A stretch of DNA of 64,000 nt. Origin: Symsagittifera roscoffensis (Eukaryota; Xenacoelomorpha; Acoela; Convolutidae). Below the pieces are notes generated by a model. The model worked only from the letters and a program-made list of their open reading frames with translations, was not told where the DNA came from and searched no databases. Where the stretch lies: assembly GCF_963678635.1 (NCBI RefSeq), contig NC_087069.1, positions 37,177,959-37,241,958 on the forward strand. Reading direction: 5' to 3'. The position numbers and the translations under genes are program-made. Positions 37,830 to 51,840 of the stretch are shown here, one piece after another; position 1 is the stretch's first letter, and each line of letters starts with the position of its first letter.

Positions 37830-40800
37830 TGATTTTATTTGCTCTTGTTGGTAATTTTCTTGCTGTGCTGCGCATCTCTGATATCTTTTTTACTTCATTT
37901 TCCGTAAAGATTTTTTTCAAAATTTGAACAGGGCTCTCACGACTGAGAAATTTAGACACTGTTTTGGCTAGTTCATACAAATGGAGCTCCTTCGCAATTT
38001 TTTTTTCAACCCTTGATTTTGAACTGTTTGGTTGTTGCAAGGTGCTTCCTTACAAAAACAGTTTCTTAATGTTCAAAATGTTCAGCAAAACTGCGTGAAT
38101 TTTTCACTGAGAAAATCCATATGTTCATCGAAATTGAGCTGCTTATCTATACCTATATGAACTCCAGAATCTCGACAAATTATATTTTGCTCAATCGGCT
38201 GATCATTCAAGTTAACAGTTAAGAGATTTACTTTTTTCCTGCTTCATTTGTTGAAAATTAATGTTTTTATTCAACTAGCATTCAGTGTAAGCTTGTTTTG
38301 TTTCAACCATTGTGTTGTTTTGTTCAAAGCAAAATGGTGCTCAGCATGAATAATTTTTTTCTCTGAGTACATGTCCTAATTACGGTGTCGTCTGCGTATA
38401 GATTAGATTTATTGTTCCTTGGTTTGAGTCGATATCAAAAACGATAATTTGGAAAAGCAGTGGACCAAGAAAATATCTTTGAGGAACCCCAAAACAAATT
38501 GATTTTACTTTTGAATTTGCAAGTTTAGTGGCTACATAATGATTTCTATGCTTAAAACAAGACTTTATTAACTGATTATTGGCCTTCTTAGTCCATAGGG
38601 TCGTTTTTTCTACAAGATTGAGTGATCTACTGTATCAAATGCTTTCTTAAAGTCTATGAAGATGTCTTGTGTCAGTTTTGTTTGATTTTAAAAATTTGTC
38701 TTTTAGTTTTAATCAGTGAAACGTTTGTGTCAACTGTTCGACGACATGAGCAAAAACTAATTTGATTTTTCTTATGTAAGTCAAATTTTTTGAAATATGA
38801 TATCTTGCGGTTTTATATATTTTTTTTCCAAATTTACCTATCTTGGCAGAAGGGGTGTTGGCGAGAGCTTGAGAGATCTGCCTAATTTTCCTCTTTGTAA
38901 ACTGGAATCAGTTTGGCCACTTCAAGACAATCTAGAAAAATGGCAATATCAAAACCTTTTTGGAGAAATTTTGATAAAATTTTTGCTATAGCCCAAGTAA
39001 CATTTTTCAAAAAGTAATTATTTAAAAAAGTTTGTGCTGAATTTTCCTTTGACCAGTTCTTATACTTCAAAAATGATCACTTGGCTTATTCGTAGAAGAA
39101 CACATTGAATGTATATACTGTTCCAGAGTTGAAAACCTATCGATATACGTGCTGCCCCATTTTGTGGCAAAGTTTGTCGAAAAGAACTCTTTAAAATCCT
39201 GCAAACTCTTTTCTTATGATGCAAGCGCTTTTCTTGTTTTCCCCCTTTGTTTTCGTTTAAAAACAAAAAAAACTTCTCAATACTAGAATACAAATAATGT
39301 GACTCATTAGAATAATTTCTATTTGTATTTACCAAAAAATGAGGAAAAGCTAATTTACTAGAAAAAATACAAAAAAAACCATGCAACTTATTCAACTAAT
39401 AAAAAAATTTTCGTAGGAGGTCTCCGTTTTCAAAGATGTAGCAAACTAAAGAATTATGATTGTGTACGCTTACTTTGTAATTCTGATAATTTCGGGAAAG
39501 TTAGGACGATAATTTAGGATAGTTTTTAACAATGTTCTTAGCATAACAACAAATGACTCATTTTGATTTTGTTTGCTCTTGTTGGTAATATTCTTGCTGT
39601 GCTGCGCATCTCTGATATCGTTTTTACTTCATTTTCCGTAAAGAGTTTGTTCACAATTTGAACAGGGCTCTCACGACTGAGAAATTTAGACACTGTCTTC
39701 GCTAGTTCATACAAATGGAGCTCCTTCGCAATTTTTTTTTCAACCCTTGATTTTGGATTGTTTGCTTGTTGCAAGGTGCTTCCTTATAAAAACAGTTTCT
39801 TAACCTTCAAAAAATTCAGCAAAACTGCGTGAATTTTTCACTGAGAAAATCCATATGTTCATCGAAGTTGAGCTGCTTATCTATACCTATATGAATTCCA
39901 GAATCTCGACAAATTATATTTCGCTCAATCGGCTGATCATTCAAGTTAACAGTTAAGAGATTTACCTTTTTCGTGCTTCATTTGCTGAAAATTAATGTTT
40001 TTATTCAACCCGCATTCAGTGTAAGCTTGTTTTGTTTCAACCATTGTGTTGTTTTGTTCAAAGCAAACTGGTGCTCAGCATGCATTATTTTTTTTCTCTG
40101 GGTACATGTCCTAATTACGGTGTCGTCTGCATACAGATTAGATTTATTGTTTCTTGGTTTGAGTCGATATCAAAAACGAGAAATAGGAAAAGCAGTGGAC
40201 CAAGAAAATATCTTTGAGGAACCCCAAAACAAACTGATTTTACTTTTGAGTTTGCAAATTTAGTGGCTACATAATGATTTCTATGCTTACAATAAGACTT
40301 TATTAACTGATTATTGGCCTACTTCGTCTATTCGGTCGTTTTTTCTACAAGATTAAGTGATCTACTGTATCAAATGCTTTCTTAAAGTCTATGAAGATGC
40401 CTTGTGTCAGTTTTGTTTGATTATAAAAATTTGTCTTATAGTCGTTTTAATCAGTGAAACGTTTGCGTCAATTGTTCGACGACATGAGCAAAAACTAATT
40501 TGATTTTTCTTATGTAAGTCAAATTTTTTGAAAAATGATATCATGCGGTTTTATATATATTTTTTCCAAGAGCTTATCTATCTTGGCAGAAGGGGTGTTG
40601 GTCGAAAGTTTGAGCGATCTGCCTAATTTTCCTCTTTGTAAACTGGAATCAGTTTGGCCACTTCAAGACAATCTGGAAAAATGGCAATATCAAAACCTTT
40701 TTGAAGAAATTTTGTTAAAATTTTTGCTATAGCCCAAGTATAATTTTAGATAAAAGTAATTATTCAAAAAAGTATGTGCTGAGTTTTCGTTCATTCAGTT

Positions 40801-41300
40801 CTTATACTTCAAAAATGTTCACTTGGCTTATTCGTAGTAGAAACATTGAATGTATAAGCTGATCCAGAGTTGAAAATCTATCGATAAACGTGCTGCCCCG
40901 TTTTGTAACAAAGTTTGTCGAAAAGAAATTTTTAAAAACCTGCAAACTCTTTTCTTATGATGCTTGCGCTTTTCTTGTTTTCCCCTTTATTTTCGTTTAA
41001 AATTAAAAAAAAACTTCTCAATTCTAGAAAACAATTCATATGACTCATTAGAATAATTTCTATTTGTATTTACCAAAAATGAGGAAAAGCTAATTTACTA
41101 GAAAAAATACAAAAAAAACCATGCAACTTATTCAACTAATAAAAAAATTTTCGTAGGAGGTCTCCGTTTTCAAAGATGTAGCAAACTAAAGAATTATGAT
41201 TGTGTAAGCTTACTTTGTAATTCTGATAATTTCGGGAACGTTAGGACGATAATTTAGGATAAATTCTAACAATTTTCTTAGCATAACAACAAATGACTCA
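37830..41300. repeat. 3474-bp higher-order repeat, copy 1
   Basis: A dimer of 1.74-kb units that is nearly identical to 41300-44780. ORF-sized pieces are identical between the copies (for example 37804-38040 with 41278-41514, 38797-38991 with 42271-42465, 39060-39395 with 42534-42869), always offset by 3474 bp. Neighbouring monomers within a dimer differ more, so the dimer was duplicated recently. Confidence 0.85.
39538..40740 (-). pseudogene. Representative RT pseudogene within one array unit
   Basis: Shown for one unit. Minus-strand pieces in order: AIAKILTKFLQKGFDIAIF and LEVAKLIPVYKEEN (40640-40735), GIFIDFKKAFDTVDH (40358-40402), GVPQR-FLGPLLF (40190-40227) and LYADDTVIRTCT (40101-40135). 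Then comes a thumb-like region (39830-39960) and an open C-terminal piece at 39538-39774 with RESPVQIVNKLFTENEVK. The order and motifs fit a CR1/Jockey-type non-LTR reverse transcriptase. Frameshifts and stops between the pieces show it is not functional. Confidence 0.75.
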
Positions 41301-44300
41301 TTTTGATTTTGTTTGCTCTTGTTGGTAATTTTCTTGCTGTGCTGCGCATCTCTGATATCTTTTTTACTTCATTTTCCGTAAAGATTTTTTTCAAAATTTG
41401 AACAGGGCTCTCACGACTGAGAAATTTAGACACTGTTTTGGCTAGTTCATACAAATGGAGCTCCTTCGCAATTTTTTTTTCAACCCTTGATTTTGAACTG
41501 TTTGGTTGTTGCAAGGTGCTTCCTTACAAAAACAGTTTCTTAATGTTCAAAATGTTCAGCAAAACTGCGTGAATTTTTCACTGAGAAAATCCATATGTTC
41601 ATCGAAATTGAGCTGCTTTTCTATACCTATATGAACTCCAGAATCTCGACAAATTATATTTTGCTCAATCGGCTGATCATTCAAGTTAACAGTTAAGAGA
41701 TTTACTTTTTTCCTGCTTCATTTGTTGAAAATTAATGTTTTTATTCAACTAGCATTCAGTGTAAGCTTGTTTTGTTTCAACCATTGTGTTGTTTTGTTCA
41801 AAGCAAAATGGTGCTCAGCATGAATAATTTTTTTCTCTGAGTACATGTCCTAATTACGGTGTCGTCTGCGTATAGATTAGATTTATTGTTCCTTGGTTTG
41901 AGTCGATATCAAAAACGATAATTTGGAAAAGCAGTGGACCAAGAAAATATCTTTGAGGAACCCCAAAACAAATTGATTTTACTTTTGAATTTGCAAGTTT
42001 AGTGGCTACATAATGATTTCTATGCTTAAAACAAGACTTTATTAACTGATTATTGGCCTTCTTAGTCCATAGGGTCGTTTTTTCTACAAGATTGAGTGAT
42101 CTACTGTATCAAATGCTTTCTTAAAGTCTATGAAGATGTCTTGTGTCAGTTTTGTTTGATTTTAAAAATTTGTCTTTTAGTTTTAATCAGTGAAACGTTT
42201 GTGTCAACTGTTCGACGACATGAGCAAAAACTAATTTGATTTTTCTTATGTAAGTCAAATTTTTTGAAATATGATATCTTGCGGTTTTATATATTTTTTT
42301 TCCAAATTTACCTATCTTGGCAGAAGGGGTGTTGGCGAGAGCTTGAGAGATCTGCCTAATTTTCCTCTTTGTAAACTGGAATCAGTTTGGCCACTTCAAG
42401 ACAATCTAGAAAAATGGCAATATCAAAACCTTTTTGGAGAAATTTTGATAAAATTTTTGCTATAGCCCAAGTAACATTTTTCAAAAAGTAATTATTTAAA
42501 AAAGTTTGTGCTGAATTTTCCTTTGACCAGTTCTTATACTTCAAAAATGATCACTTGGCTTATTCGTAGAAGAACACATTGAATGTATATACTGTTCCAG
42601 AGTTGAAAACCTATCGATATACGTGCTGCCCCATTTTGTGGCAAAGTTTGTCGAAAAGAACTCTTTAAAATCCTGCAAACTCTTTTCTTATGATGCAAGC
42701 GCTTTTCTTGTTTTCCCCCTTTGTTTTCGTTTAAAAACAAAAAAAACTTCTCAATACTAGAATACAAATAATGTGACTCATTAGAATAATTTCTATTTGT
42801 ATTTACCAAAAAATGAGGAAAAGCTAATTTACTAGAAAAAATACAAAAAAAACCATGCAACTTATTCAACTAATAAAAAAATTTTCGTAGGAGGTCTCCG
42901 TTTTCAAAGATGTAGCAAACTAAAGAATTATGATTGTGTAAGCTTACTTTGTAATTCTGATAATTTCGGGAAAGTTAGGACGATAATTTAGGATAGTTTT
43001 TAACAATGTTCTTAGCATAACAACAAATGACTCATTTTGATTTTGTTTGCTCTTGTTGGTAATATTCTTGCTGTGCTGCGCATCTCTGATATCGTTTTTA
43101 CTTCATTTTCCGTAAAGAGTTTGTTCAAAATTTGAACAGGGCTCTCACGACTGAGAAATTTAGACACTGTCTTCGCTAGTTCATACAAATGGAGCTCCTT
43201 CGCAATTTTTTTTTCAACCCTTGATTTTGGATTGTTTGCTTGTTGCAAGGTGCTTCCTTATAAAAACAGTTTCTTAATCTTCAAAAAATTCAGCAAAACT
43301 GCGTGAATTTTTCACTGAGAAAATCCATATGTTCATCGAAGTTGAGCTGCTTATCTATACCTATATGAATTCCAGAATCTCGACAAATTATATTTCGCTC
43401 AATCGGCTGATCATTCAAGTTAACAGTTAAGAGATTTACCTTTTTCGTGCTTCATTTGCTGAAAATTAATGTTTTTATTCAACCCGCATTCAGTGTAAGC
43501 TTGTTTTGTTTCAACCATTGTGTTGTTTTGTTCAAAGCAAACTGGTGCTCAGCATGCATTATTTTTTTTCTCTGGGTACATGTCCTAATTACGGTGTCGT
43601 CTGCATACAGATTAGATTTATTGTTTCTTGGTTTGAGTCGATATCAAAAACGAGAAATAGGAAAAGCAGTGGACCAAGAAAATATCTTTGAGGAACCCCA
43701 AAACAAACTGATTTTACTTTTGAGTTTGCAAATTTAGTGGCTACATAATGATTTCTATGCTTACAATAAGACTTTATTAACTGATTATTGGCCTACTTCG
43801 TCTATTCGGTCGTTTTTTCTACAAGATTAAGTGATCTACTGTATCAAATGCTTTCTTAAAGTCTATGAAGATGCCTTGTGTCAGTTTTGTTTGATTATAA
43901 AAATTTGTCTTATAGTCGTTTTAATCAGTGAAACGTTTGCGTCAATTGTTCGACGACATGAGCAAAAACTAATTTGATTTTTCTTATGTAAGTCAAATTT
44001 TTTGAAAAATGATATCATGCGGTTTTATATATATTTTTTCCAAGAGCTTATCTATCTTGGCAGAAGGGATGTTGGTCGAAAGTTTGAGCGATCTGCCTAA
44101 TTTTCCTCTTTGTAAACTGGAATCAGTTTGGCCACTTCAAGACAATCTGGAAAAATGGCAATATCAAAACCTTTTTGAAGAAATTTTGTTAAAATTTTTG
44201 CTATAGCCCAAGTATAATTTTAGATAAAAGTAATTATTCAAAAAAGTATGTGCTGAGTTTTCGTTCATTCAGTTCTTATACTTCAAAAATGTTCACTTGG

Positions 44301-44780
44301 CTTATTCGTAGTAGAAACATTGAATGTATAAGCTGATCCAGAGTTGAAAATCTATCGATAAACGTGCTGCCCCGTTTTGTAACAAAGTTTGTCGAAAAGA
44401 AATTTTTAAAAACCTGCAAACTCTTTTCTTATGATGCTTGCGCTTTTCTTGTTTTCCCCTTTATTTTCGTTTAAAATTAAAAAAAACTTCTCAATTCTAG
44501 AAAACAATTCATATGACTCATTAGAATAATTTCTATTTGTATTTACCAAAAATGAGGAAAAGCTAATTTACTAGAAAAAATACAAAAAAAACCATGCAAC
44601 TTATTCAACTAATAAAAAAATTTTCGTAGGAGGTCTCCGTTTTCAAAGATGTAGCAAACTAAAGAATTATGATTGTGTAAGCTTACTTTGTAATTCTGAT
44701 AATTTCGGGAACGTTAGGACGATAATTTAGGATAAATTCTAACAATTTTCTTAGCATAACAACAAATGACTCATTTTGAT
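41300..44780. repeat. 3474-bp higher-order repeat, copy 2
   Basis: Nearly identical to 37830-41300; only isolated substitutions are visible (for example one residue in the piece at 44009-44206 compared with 40535-40732). Confidence 0.85.
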
Positions 44781-47700
44781 TTTGTTTGCTCTTGTTGGTA
44801 ATTTTCTTGCTGTGCTGCGCATCTCTGATATCTTCTTTACTTCATTTTCCGTAAAGAGTTTGTTCAAAATTCGAACAGGGCTCTCACGACTGAGAAATTT
44901 AGACACTGTCTTCGCTAGTTCATACAAATAGAGCTCCTTCGCACTTTTTTTCAACCCTTGATTTTGGATTGTTTGGTTGTTGCAAGGTGCTTCCTTAAAA
45001 AACAATTTCTTAATCTTCAAAAAATTCAGCAAAACTGCGTGAATTTTTCACTGAGAAAATTCATACGTTCATCGAAGTTGAGTTGCTTATCTATAACTAT
45101 ATGAATTCCAGAATCTCGACAAATTATGTTTCGCTCAATCGGCTGATCATTCAAGTTAACAGTTAGGAGATTTACTTTTTTCCTGCTTCATTTGCTGTTA
45201 ATTATTTTTTTTATTCAACCCGCATTCAGTGTAAGCTTGTTTTGTTTCAACCATTGTGTTGTTTTGTTCAAAGCAAACTGGTGCTCAGCATGCATAATGT
45301 TTTTCTCTGGGTACATGTCCTAATTACGGTGTCGTCTGCGTATAGATTGGATTTATTGTTTCTTGGTTCGAGTCGATATCAAAAACGAAAATTAGGAAAA
45401 GCAGTGGACAAAGAAAATATCTTTGAGGAACCCCAAAACAAACTGATTTTACTTTTGAGTTTGCAAGTTTAGTGGCTACAAAAGGATTTCTATGCTTAGA
45501 ATAAGACTTTATTAACTGATTATTGGCCTTCTTAGTCCATAGGGTCGTTTTTTCTACAAGATTAAGTAATCTACTGTATCAAATGCTTTCTTAAAGTCTA
45601 TGAAGATGAAGATGCCTTGTGTCAGTTTTGTTTGATTTTAAAAATTTGTCTTATAGTTTTAATCAGTGAAACGTTTGCGTCAACTGTTCGACGACATGAG
45701 CAAAATCTAATTTGATTTTTCTTATGTAAATCAAATTTTTTGAAATATGATATCATGCGGTTTTATATATTTTTTCCAAGAGCTTACCTATCTTGGCAGA
45801 AGGGGTGTTGGTCGAAAGTTTGAGCGATCTGCCTAATTTTCCTCTTTGTATCAGTTTGGCCACTTCAAGACAATCTGGAAAAATGCCATTTCTCAAACTC
45901 TTTTTGGAGAAATTTTGATAAAATTTTTGCTATAGCCCAAGTAACATTTTAGATAAAAGTAATTATTCAAAAAGTATGTGCTGAGTTTTCCTTCATTCAG
46001 TTCTTATACTTCAAAAATGTTCACTTAGCTTATTCGTAGTAGAAACATTGAATGTATAAGCTGTTCCAGAGTTGAAAACCTATCGATAAACGTGGTGCCC
46101 CGTTTTGTAGCAAAGTTTGTCGAAAAGAATTCTTTAAAAACCTGCAAACACTTTTCTTATGATGCAAGCGCTTTTCTTGTTTTCCCCCTTTATTTTCGTT
46201 TAAAATTTAAAAAAACTTCTCAATACTAGAAAACAAAGCATATGACTCATTAGAATAATTTCTATTTGTATTTACCAAAAAATGAGGAAAAGCTAGTTTA
46301 CTAGAAAAAATTCAAAAAAAACCATGCAAGTTATTCAACTAATAAAAAATTTTTTGTAGGACGTCTCCGTTTTCAAAGATGTACAAACTAAAAAATTATG
46401 ATTGTGTAAGCTTACTTTGTAATTCTGATAACTTCGGGAAAGTTAGGACGATCATTTAGGATAGTTTTTAACAATTTTCTTAGCATAACAACAAATGACT
46501 CATTTTGATTTTGTTTGCTCTTGTTGGTAATTTTCTTGCTGTGCTGCGCATCTCTGATATCTTTTATACTTCATTTTCCGTAAAGAGTTTGTTTAAAATT
46601 TGAACAGGGCTCTCACGACTGAGAAATTTAGACACTGTCTTCGCTAGTTCATACAAATGGAGCTCCTTCGCAATTTTTTTTCAACCCTTGATTTTGGATT
46701 GTTTGGTTGTTGCAAGGTGCTTCCTTAAAAAAAACAGTTTCTTAGTCTTCAAAAAATTCAGCAAAACTGCGTGAATTTTTCACTGAGAAAATCCATATGT
46801 TCATCGAAGTTGAGCTGCTTATCTATAACTATATGAATTCCAGAATCTCGACAAATTATATTTCGCTCAATCGGCTGATCATTCAAGTTAACAGTTAAAA
46901 GATTTTTTTTTCCTGCTTCATTTGCTGAAAATTAATGATTTATTCAACCCGCATTCAGTGTAAGCTTGTTTTGTTTCAACCAGTGTGTTGTTTTGTTCAA
47001 AGCAAACTGGTTCTCAGCATGGATAATTATTTCTCTGGGTACATGTCCTAATTACGGTGTCGTCTGCATATAGATTAGATTTATTGTTTCTTGTTTTGAG
47101 TTGATATCAAAAACGAAAATTAGGAAAAGCAGTGGACCAAGAAAATATCTTTGAGGAACCCCAAAACAAACTGATTTTACTTTTGAGTTTGCAAGTTTAG
47201 TGGCTACATAATGATTTCTATGCTTAAAATAAGACTTTACTAACTGATTATTGGCCTTCTTAGTCCATAGGGTCGTTTTTTCTACAAGATTAAGTATCTA
47301 CTGTATCAAATGCTTTCTTAAAGTCTATGAAGATGCCTTGTGTCAGTTTTGTTTGATTTTAAAAACTTGTCTTATAGTTTTAATCAGTGAAACGTTTGCG
47401 TCAACTGTTCGACGACATGAGCAAAAACTAATTTGATTTTTTTTATGTAAGTCAAATTTTTTGAAATATGATATCATGCGGTTTTATACATTTTTTTCCA
47501 AGAGCTTACCTATCTTGGCAGAAGGGGTGTTGGTCGAAAGTTTGAGCGATCTGCCTAATTTTCCTCTTTGTAAACTGAAATCAGTTTGGCCACTTCAAGA
47601 CAATCTGGAAAAATGGCAATATCAAAACCTTTTTGGAGAGATTTTGATAAAATTTTTGCTATAGCCCAAGTAACATTTTAGATAAAAGTAATTATTCAAA

Positions 47701-48869
47701 AAAGTATGTGCTGAAAAACGTGCTGCCCCGTTTTGTAGCAAAGATTGTCGAAAAGAATTCTTTAAAAACCTGCAAACTCTTTTCTTATGATGCAAGCGCT
47801 TTTCTTGTTTTCCCCCTTTGTTTTCCTTTAAAATTAAAAAAAACTTCTCAATACTAGAAAACAAATCATGTGATTCATTAGAAAAATTTCAATTTGTATT
47901 TACCAAAAAATGAGGAAAAGCTAATTTACTAGAAAAAATACAAAAAAAACTATGCAATTTATTCAACTAATAAAAAAGTTTTTTAGGACGTCTCCGTTTT
48001 CAAAGATGTAGCAAATTAAAGATTTATGATTGTGTAAATTTACTTTGTAATTCTGATAATTTCGAGAAAGTTAGGACGCTAATTCAAGATAGTTTTTACA
48101 ATTTTATTAGAATAACAACATATGACTCATTTTGATTTTGTTTGCTCTTGTTGGTAGTTTTCTTGCTGTGCTGCGCATCTTTGATATCTTTTTTACTTCA
48201 TTTTCCATAAAGAATTTGTTCAAAATTTGAGCAGGGCTCTCACGACTGAGAAATTTAGACACTCTCTTCACTAGTTCATACAAATAGAGCTCCTTCGCAC
48301 CACTTTTTTTTCAACCCTTGATTTTGGATTGTTCGGTTGTTGCAAGGTGCTTCCTTAAAAAACAGTTTCTTAATCTTCAAAAAATTCAGCAAAACTGCGT
48401 GAATTTTTCGCTGAGAAAATTCATACGTTCATCGAAATTGAGCTGCTTATCTATACCTATATGAACTCCAGAATCTCGACAAATTATATTTCGCTCAATC
48501 GGCTGATCGATCAAGTTAACAGTTAAGAGATTTACTTTTTTCCTGCTTCATTTGCTGAAAATTGATGGTTTTATTCAACCCGCATTCAGTGTAAGCTTGT
48601 TTTGTTTCAACCATTGTGTTGTTTTGTTCAAAGCAAACTGGTGCTCAGCATGCATTATTTTTCGCTGGGTACATGTCCTAATTACAGTGTCGCCTGCGTA
48701 TAGATTAGATTTATTGTTTCTTGGTTTGAGTCGATATCAAAAACAAAAATTAGGAGAAGCAGTGGACCAAGAAAATATCTTTGAGGAACCCCAAAACAAA
48801 CTGATTTTACTTTTGAGTTTGCAAGTTAAGTGGTTACATAATGATTTCTATGGTTAAAATAAGACTTTA

Positions 48870-50355
48870 ATAGCTGATTAATTGGCCCTCTTAGTCCATA
48901 GGGTCGTTTTTTTCTACAAGATTAAGTGATCTACAGTATCAAATGCTTTCTTAAAGTCTATGAAGATGCCTTCTGTCAGTGTTGTTTGATTTTGAATATT
49001 TGTCCTATACTTTTAATCAGTGAAACGTTCGCGTCAACTGTTTGACGACTTGAGCAAAAAATAATTAGATTTTTCTTATGAAGGTCAAATTTTTTGAAAT
49101 ATGATATCATGCGGTTTTATATAAATTTTTCCAAGAGCTTACCTATCTTGGCAGATGGGGTGTTGGTCGAAAGTTTGAGCGATCTGCCTAATTTTCCTCT
49201 TTCTAAACTGGAATTAGTTTGGCAACTTCAAGGCAATCTGGAAAAATGGCAATATCAAAACATTTTTAGAGAAAATTTGATAAAAATTTCGCTATAGCCC
49301 AAGTAACATTTTTGAAAAAGTAATTATTCAAAAAAGTTTGTGCTGAATTTTCCTTTGATCAGTTCTTATACTTCAAAAATGTTCACTTGGCTTATTCGTA
49401 GTAGAACAAATTGAATGTATATACTGTTCCAGAGTTGAAAACCTATCGATAAACGTGCTGCCCCATTTTGTGGCAAAGTTTGTCGAAAAAAACTCTTTAA
49501 AATCCTGCAACCTCTTTTCTTATGATGCAAACGTTTTTCTTGTTTTCTCCCTTTATGTTCGTTTACAATTAGGGAAAATGTTATCTGCCTTGGCTGATTT
49601 TTTAATTTTTTAAAGTATTAATTTTTCAATTAGCTAAAAATTAAGTTTTCCACCAATTTACACTGTTTGTCATACTTTTTCTGTCTTCACGATTATATAT
49701 TTGTTTCAGACGATTTTTCTTAGCGGCAGCATTTTAGTTTTATTATCTATCCAGAGCTTGCGTCTTTTAACTCTGGGTTCGTTTTGATATAATGGAACAA
49801 AATCATTAGGATTCTCTACAAGAATTCTTTGCAGCTCTTCAGAAGCGCGGTGGATTTTTTTTTCATAAAAAACCTCCATATTTTTGTAATTTGATCATGA
49901 ATTGCATCGTTTAGGTGCTCATTAATTTCTGGATTTTCGAGGTTTAGCCACTTTGTCGCAGTCAGACGCTGTGTACAGCTTAAACCAAATCTACCTAAGA
50001 TCAGTGTTGGATATTAGTTTGATTATGATTTTTTACTAAATATTTCAATTTTTGTAATGATCTTCTAGTTATGATTTAAACTCAATATATTATTTTGCTT
50101 TTGATGATTATTGTCAATATTGTCATTTTTTACAACTACGTTTTTAGTTACTCTCTGCATATTTTGTTTCCGACATCTGATTTCATTTTATTCATTTTTT
50201 TGCTGTAAATTGACACTCGAATTGCTCACTACGAATAATAGTGAAACGATGTACGAAATTTATGAAGAAACGATGTACGAGAGACTTGATGTGATAGTAC
50301 AACTCGGATTTTTCTATCCCGTTTTTGTCATCATTCTTTTTTGCTGGTTACTTAT
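48870..50355 (-). repeat. About 1.49-kb direct duplication at the array end, copy 1
   Basis: Sequence from TTGGCCCTCTTAGTCCATAG (48882) onward recurs from 50369 with a shift of about 1487 bp. It contains the RT fragment and the upstream LINE linker (49560-50000, minus strand, KRRKLWIDNKTK piece). A junction at about 50350 joins it to the next copy in the middle of a CTGGTTACTTATAATA motif found uninterrupted at 52290. Confidence 0.65.
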
Positions 50356-51840
50356 AATAACTGATTAATTGGCCCTCTTAGTCCATAGGGTCGTTTTTTT
50401 TCTACAAGATTAAGTGATCTACAGTATCAAATGCTTTCTTAAAGTCTATGAAGATGCCTTCTGTCAGTGTTGTTTGATTTTGAATATTTTTCCTATACTT
50501 TTAATCAGTGAAACGTTCGCGTCAACTGTTTGACGACTTGAATAAAAAATAATTTGATTTTTCTTATGTAGGTCAAATTTTTTGAAATATGATATCATGC
50601 GGTTTTATATAAATTTTTCCAAGAGCTTACCTATTGGTCGAAAGTTTGAGCGATCTGCCTAATTTTCCTCTTTCTAAACTGGAATTAATTTGGCAACTTC
50701 AAGGCAATCTGGAAAAATGGCAATATCAAAACATTTTAGGAGAGATTTTGATAAAATTTTCGCTATAGCTCAAGTAACATTTTTCAAAAAGTAATTATTT
50801 AAAAAGTTTGTGCTGAATTTTCCTTTGATCAGTTCTTATGCTTCAAAAATGTTCACTTGGCTTATTCGTAGTAGAACACATTGAATGTATATACTGTTCC
50901 AGAGTTGAAAACCTATCGATAAACGTGCTGCCCCATTTTGTGGCAAAGTTTGTCGAAAAGAACTCTTTAAAATCCTGCAAACTCTTTTCTTATGATGCAA
51001 ACGTTTTTCTTGTTTTCTCCCTTTATGTTCGTTTAAAATTAGCAAAAAATGTTATCTGCCTTGGCTGATTTTTTAATTTTTTAAAGTATTAATTTTTCAA
51101 TTAGCTAAAAATTAAGTTTTCCACCAATTTACACTGTTTGTCATACTTTTTCTGTCTTCACGTTTATATATTTGTTTCAGACAATTTTTCTTAGCGGCAG
51201 CATTTTAGTTTTATTATCTATCCAGAGCTTGCGTCTTTTAACTCTGGGTTCGTTTTGATATAATGGAACAAAATCATTAGGATTCTCTACAAGAATTCTT
51301 TGCAGCTCTTCAGAAGCGTTGTGGATTTTTTTTTCATAAAAAACCTCCATATTTTTGTAATTTGATCATGAATAGCATCGTTTAGGTGCTCATTAATTTC
51401 TGGATTTTCGAGGTTTAGCCACTTTGTCGCAGTCAGACGCTGTGTACAGCTTAAACCAAATCTACCTAAGCTCAGTGTTGGATATTAGTTTGATTATGAT
51501 TTTTTACTAAATATTTCAATTTTTGTAATGATCTTCTAGTTATGATTTAAACTCAATATATTATTTTGCTTTTGATGATTATTGTCAATATTGTCATTTT
51601 TTACAACTACGTTTTTAGTTACTCTCTGCATATTTTGTTTCCGACATCTGATTTCATTTTATTCAATCCTTTGCTGTAAATCGACACTCGAATTGCTCAC
51701 TACGAATAATAGCCCCCGGTCCATCAAACAGATAAAAAAACATATTCTATTCTTCTTTTTACTTCTATCAAAACTTTATCCAACCCTGTTCAAAGCGGAC
51801 TAAAAACTATTGTCGACTAACAGCCTGGTCCACTGTAGGA
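50356..51840 (-). repeat. About 1.49-kb direct duplication at the array end, copy 2
   Basis: Second copy of 48870-50355, continuing on the right into the 3.35-kb array. It includes the RT fragment, the LINE linker region and the segment ending near CCTGGTCCACTGTAGG. Confidence 0.65.

Larger units (their letters stand above)
33967..49560 (-). repeat. Tandem array of about 1.74-kb units derived from non-LTR retrotransposon RT
   Basis: The landmark TCTCCGTTTTCAAAGATGTA (with small variants) recurs at about 33970, 37680, 39415, 41155, 42890, 44630, 46365 and 47990. The first unit is longer (about 3.7 kb). Each unit carries, on the minus strand, a broken RT of a LINE: an AKLIPVYKEEN stretch, FIDFKKAFDTVDH, GVPQR-FLGPLLFL, LYADDTVIRT and an IHIGIDKQLNFDEH-like thumb, in proper order but in shifted frames. 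The many similar 60-110 codon ORFs across the array are pieces of this sequence, not independent genes. Confidence 0.8.

Noticed and set aside
37800-44800. CRISPR or regularly spaced repeat array
   Set aside because: The repeat is one continuous kilobase-scale tandem unit without short repeats and unique spacers, in a eukaryotic setting.
34000-50000. Dozens of repeated 60-110 codon ORFs on both strands as a novel small-gene family
   Set aside because: They fall at fixed places in the tandem unit and the minus-strand ones align to broken LINE RT. Plus-strand ones are antisense shadows.
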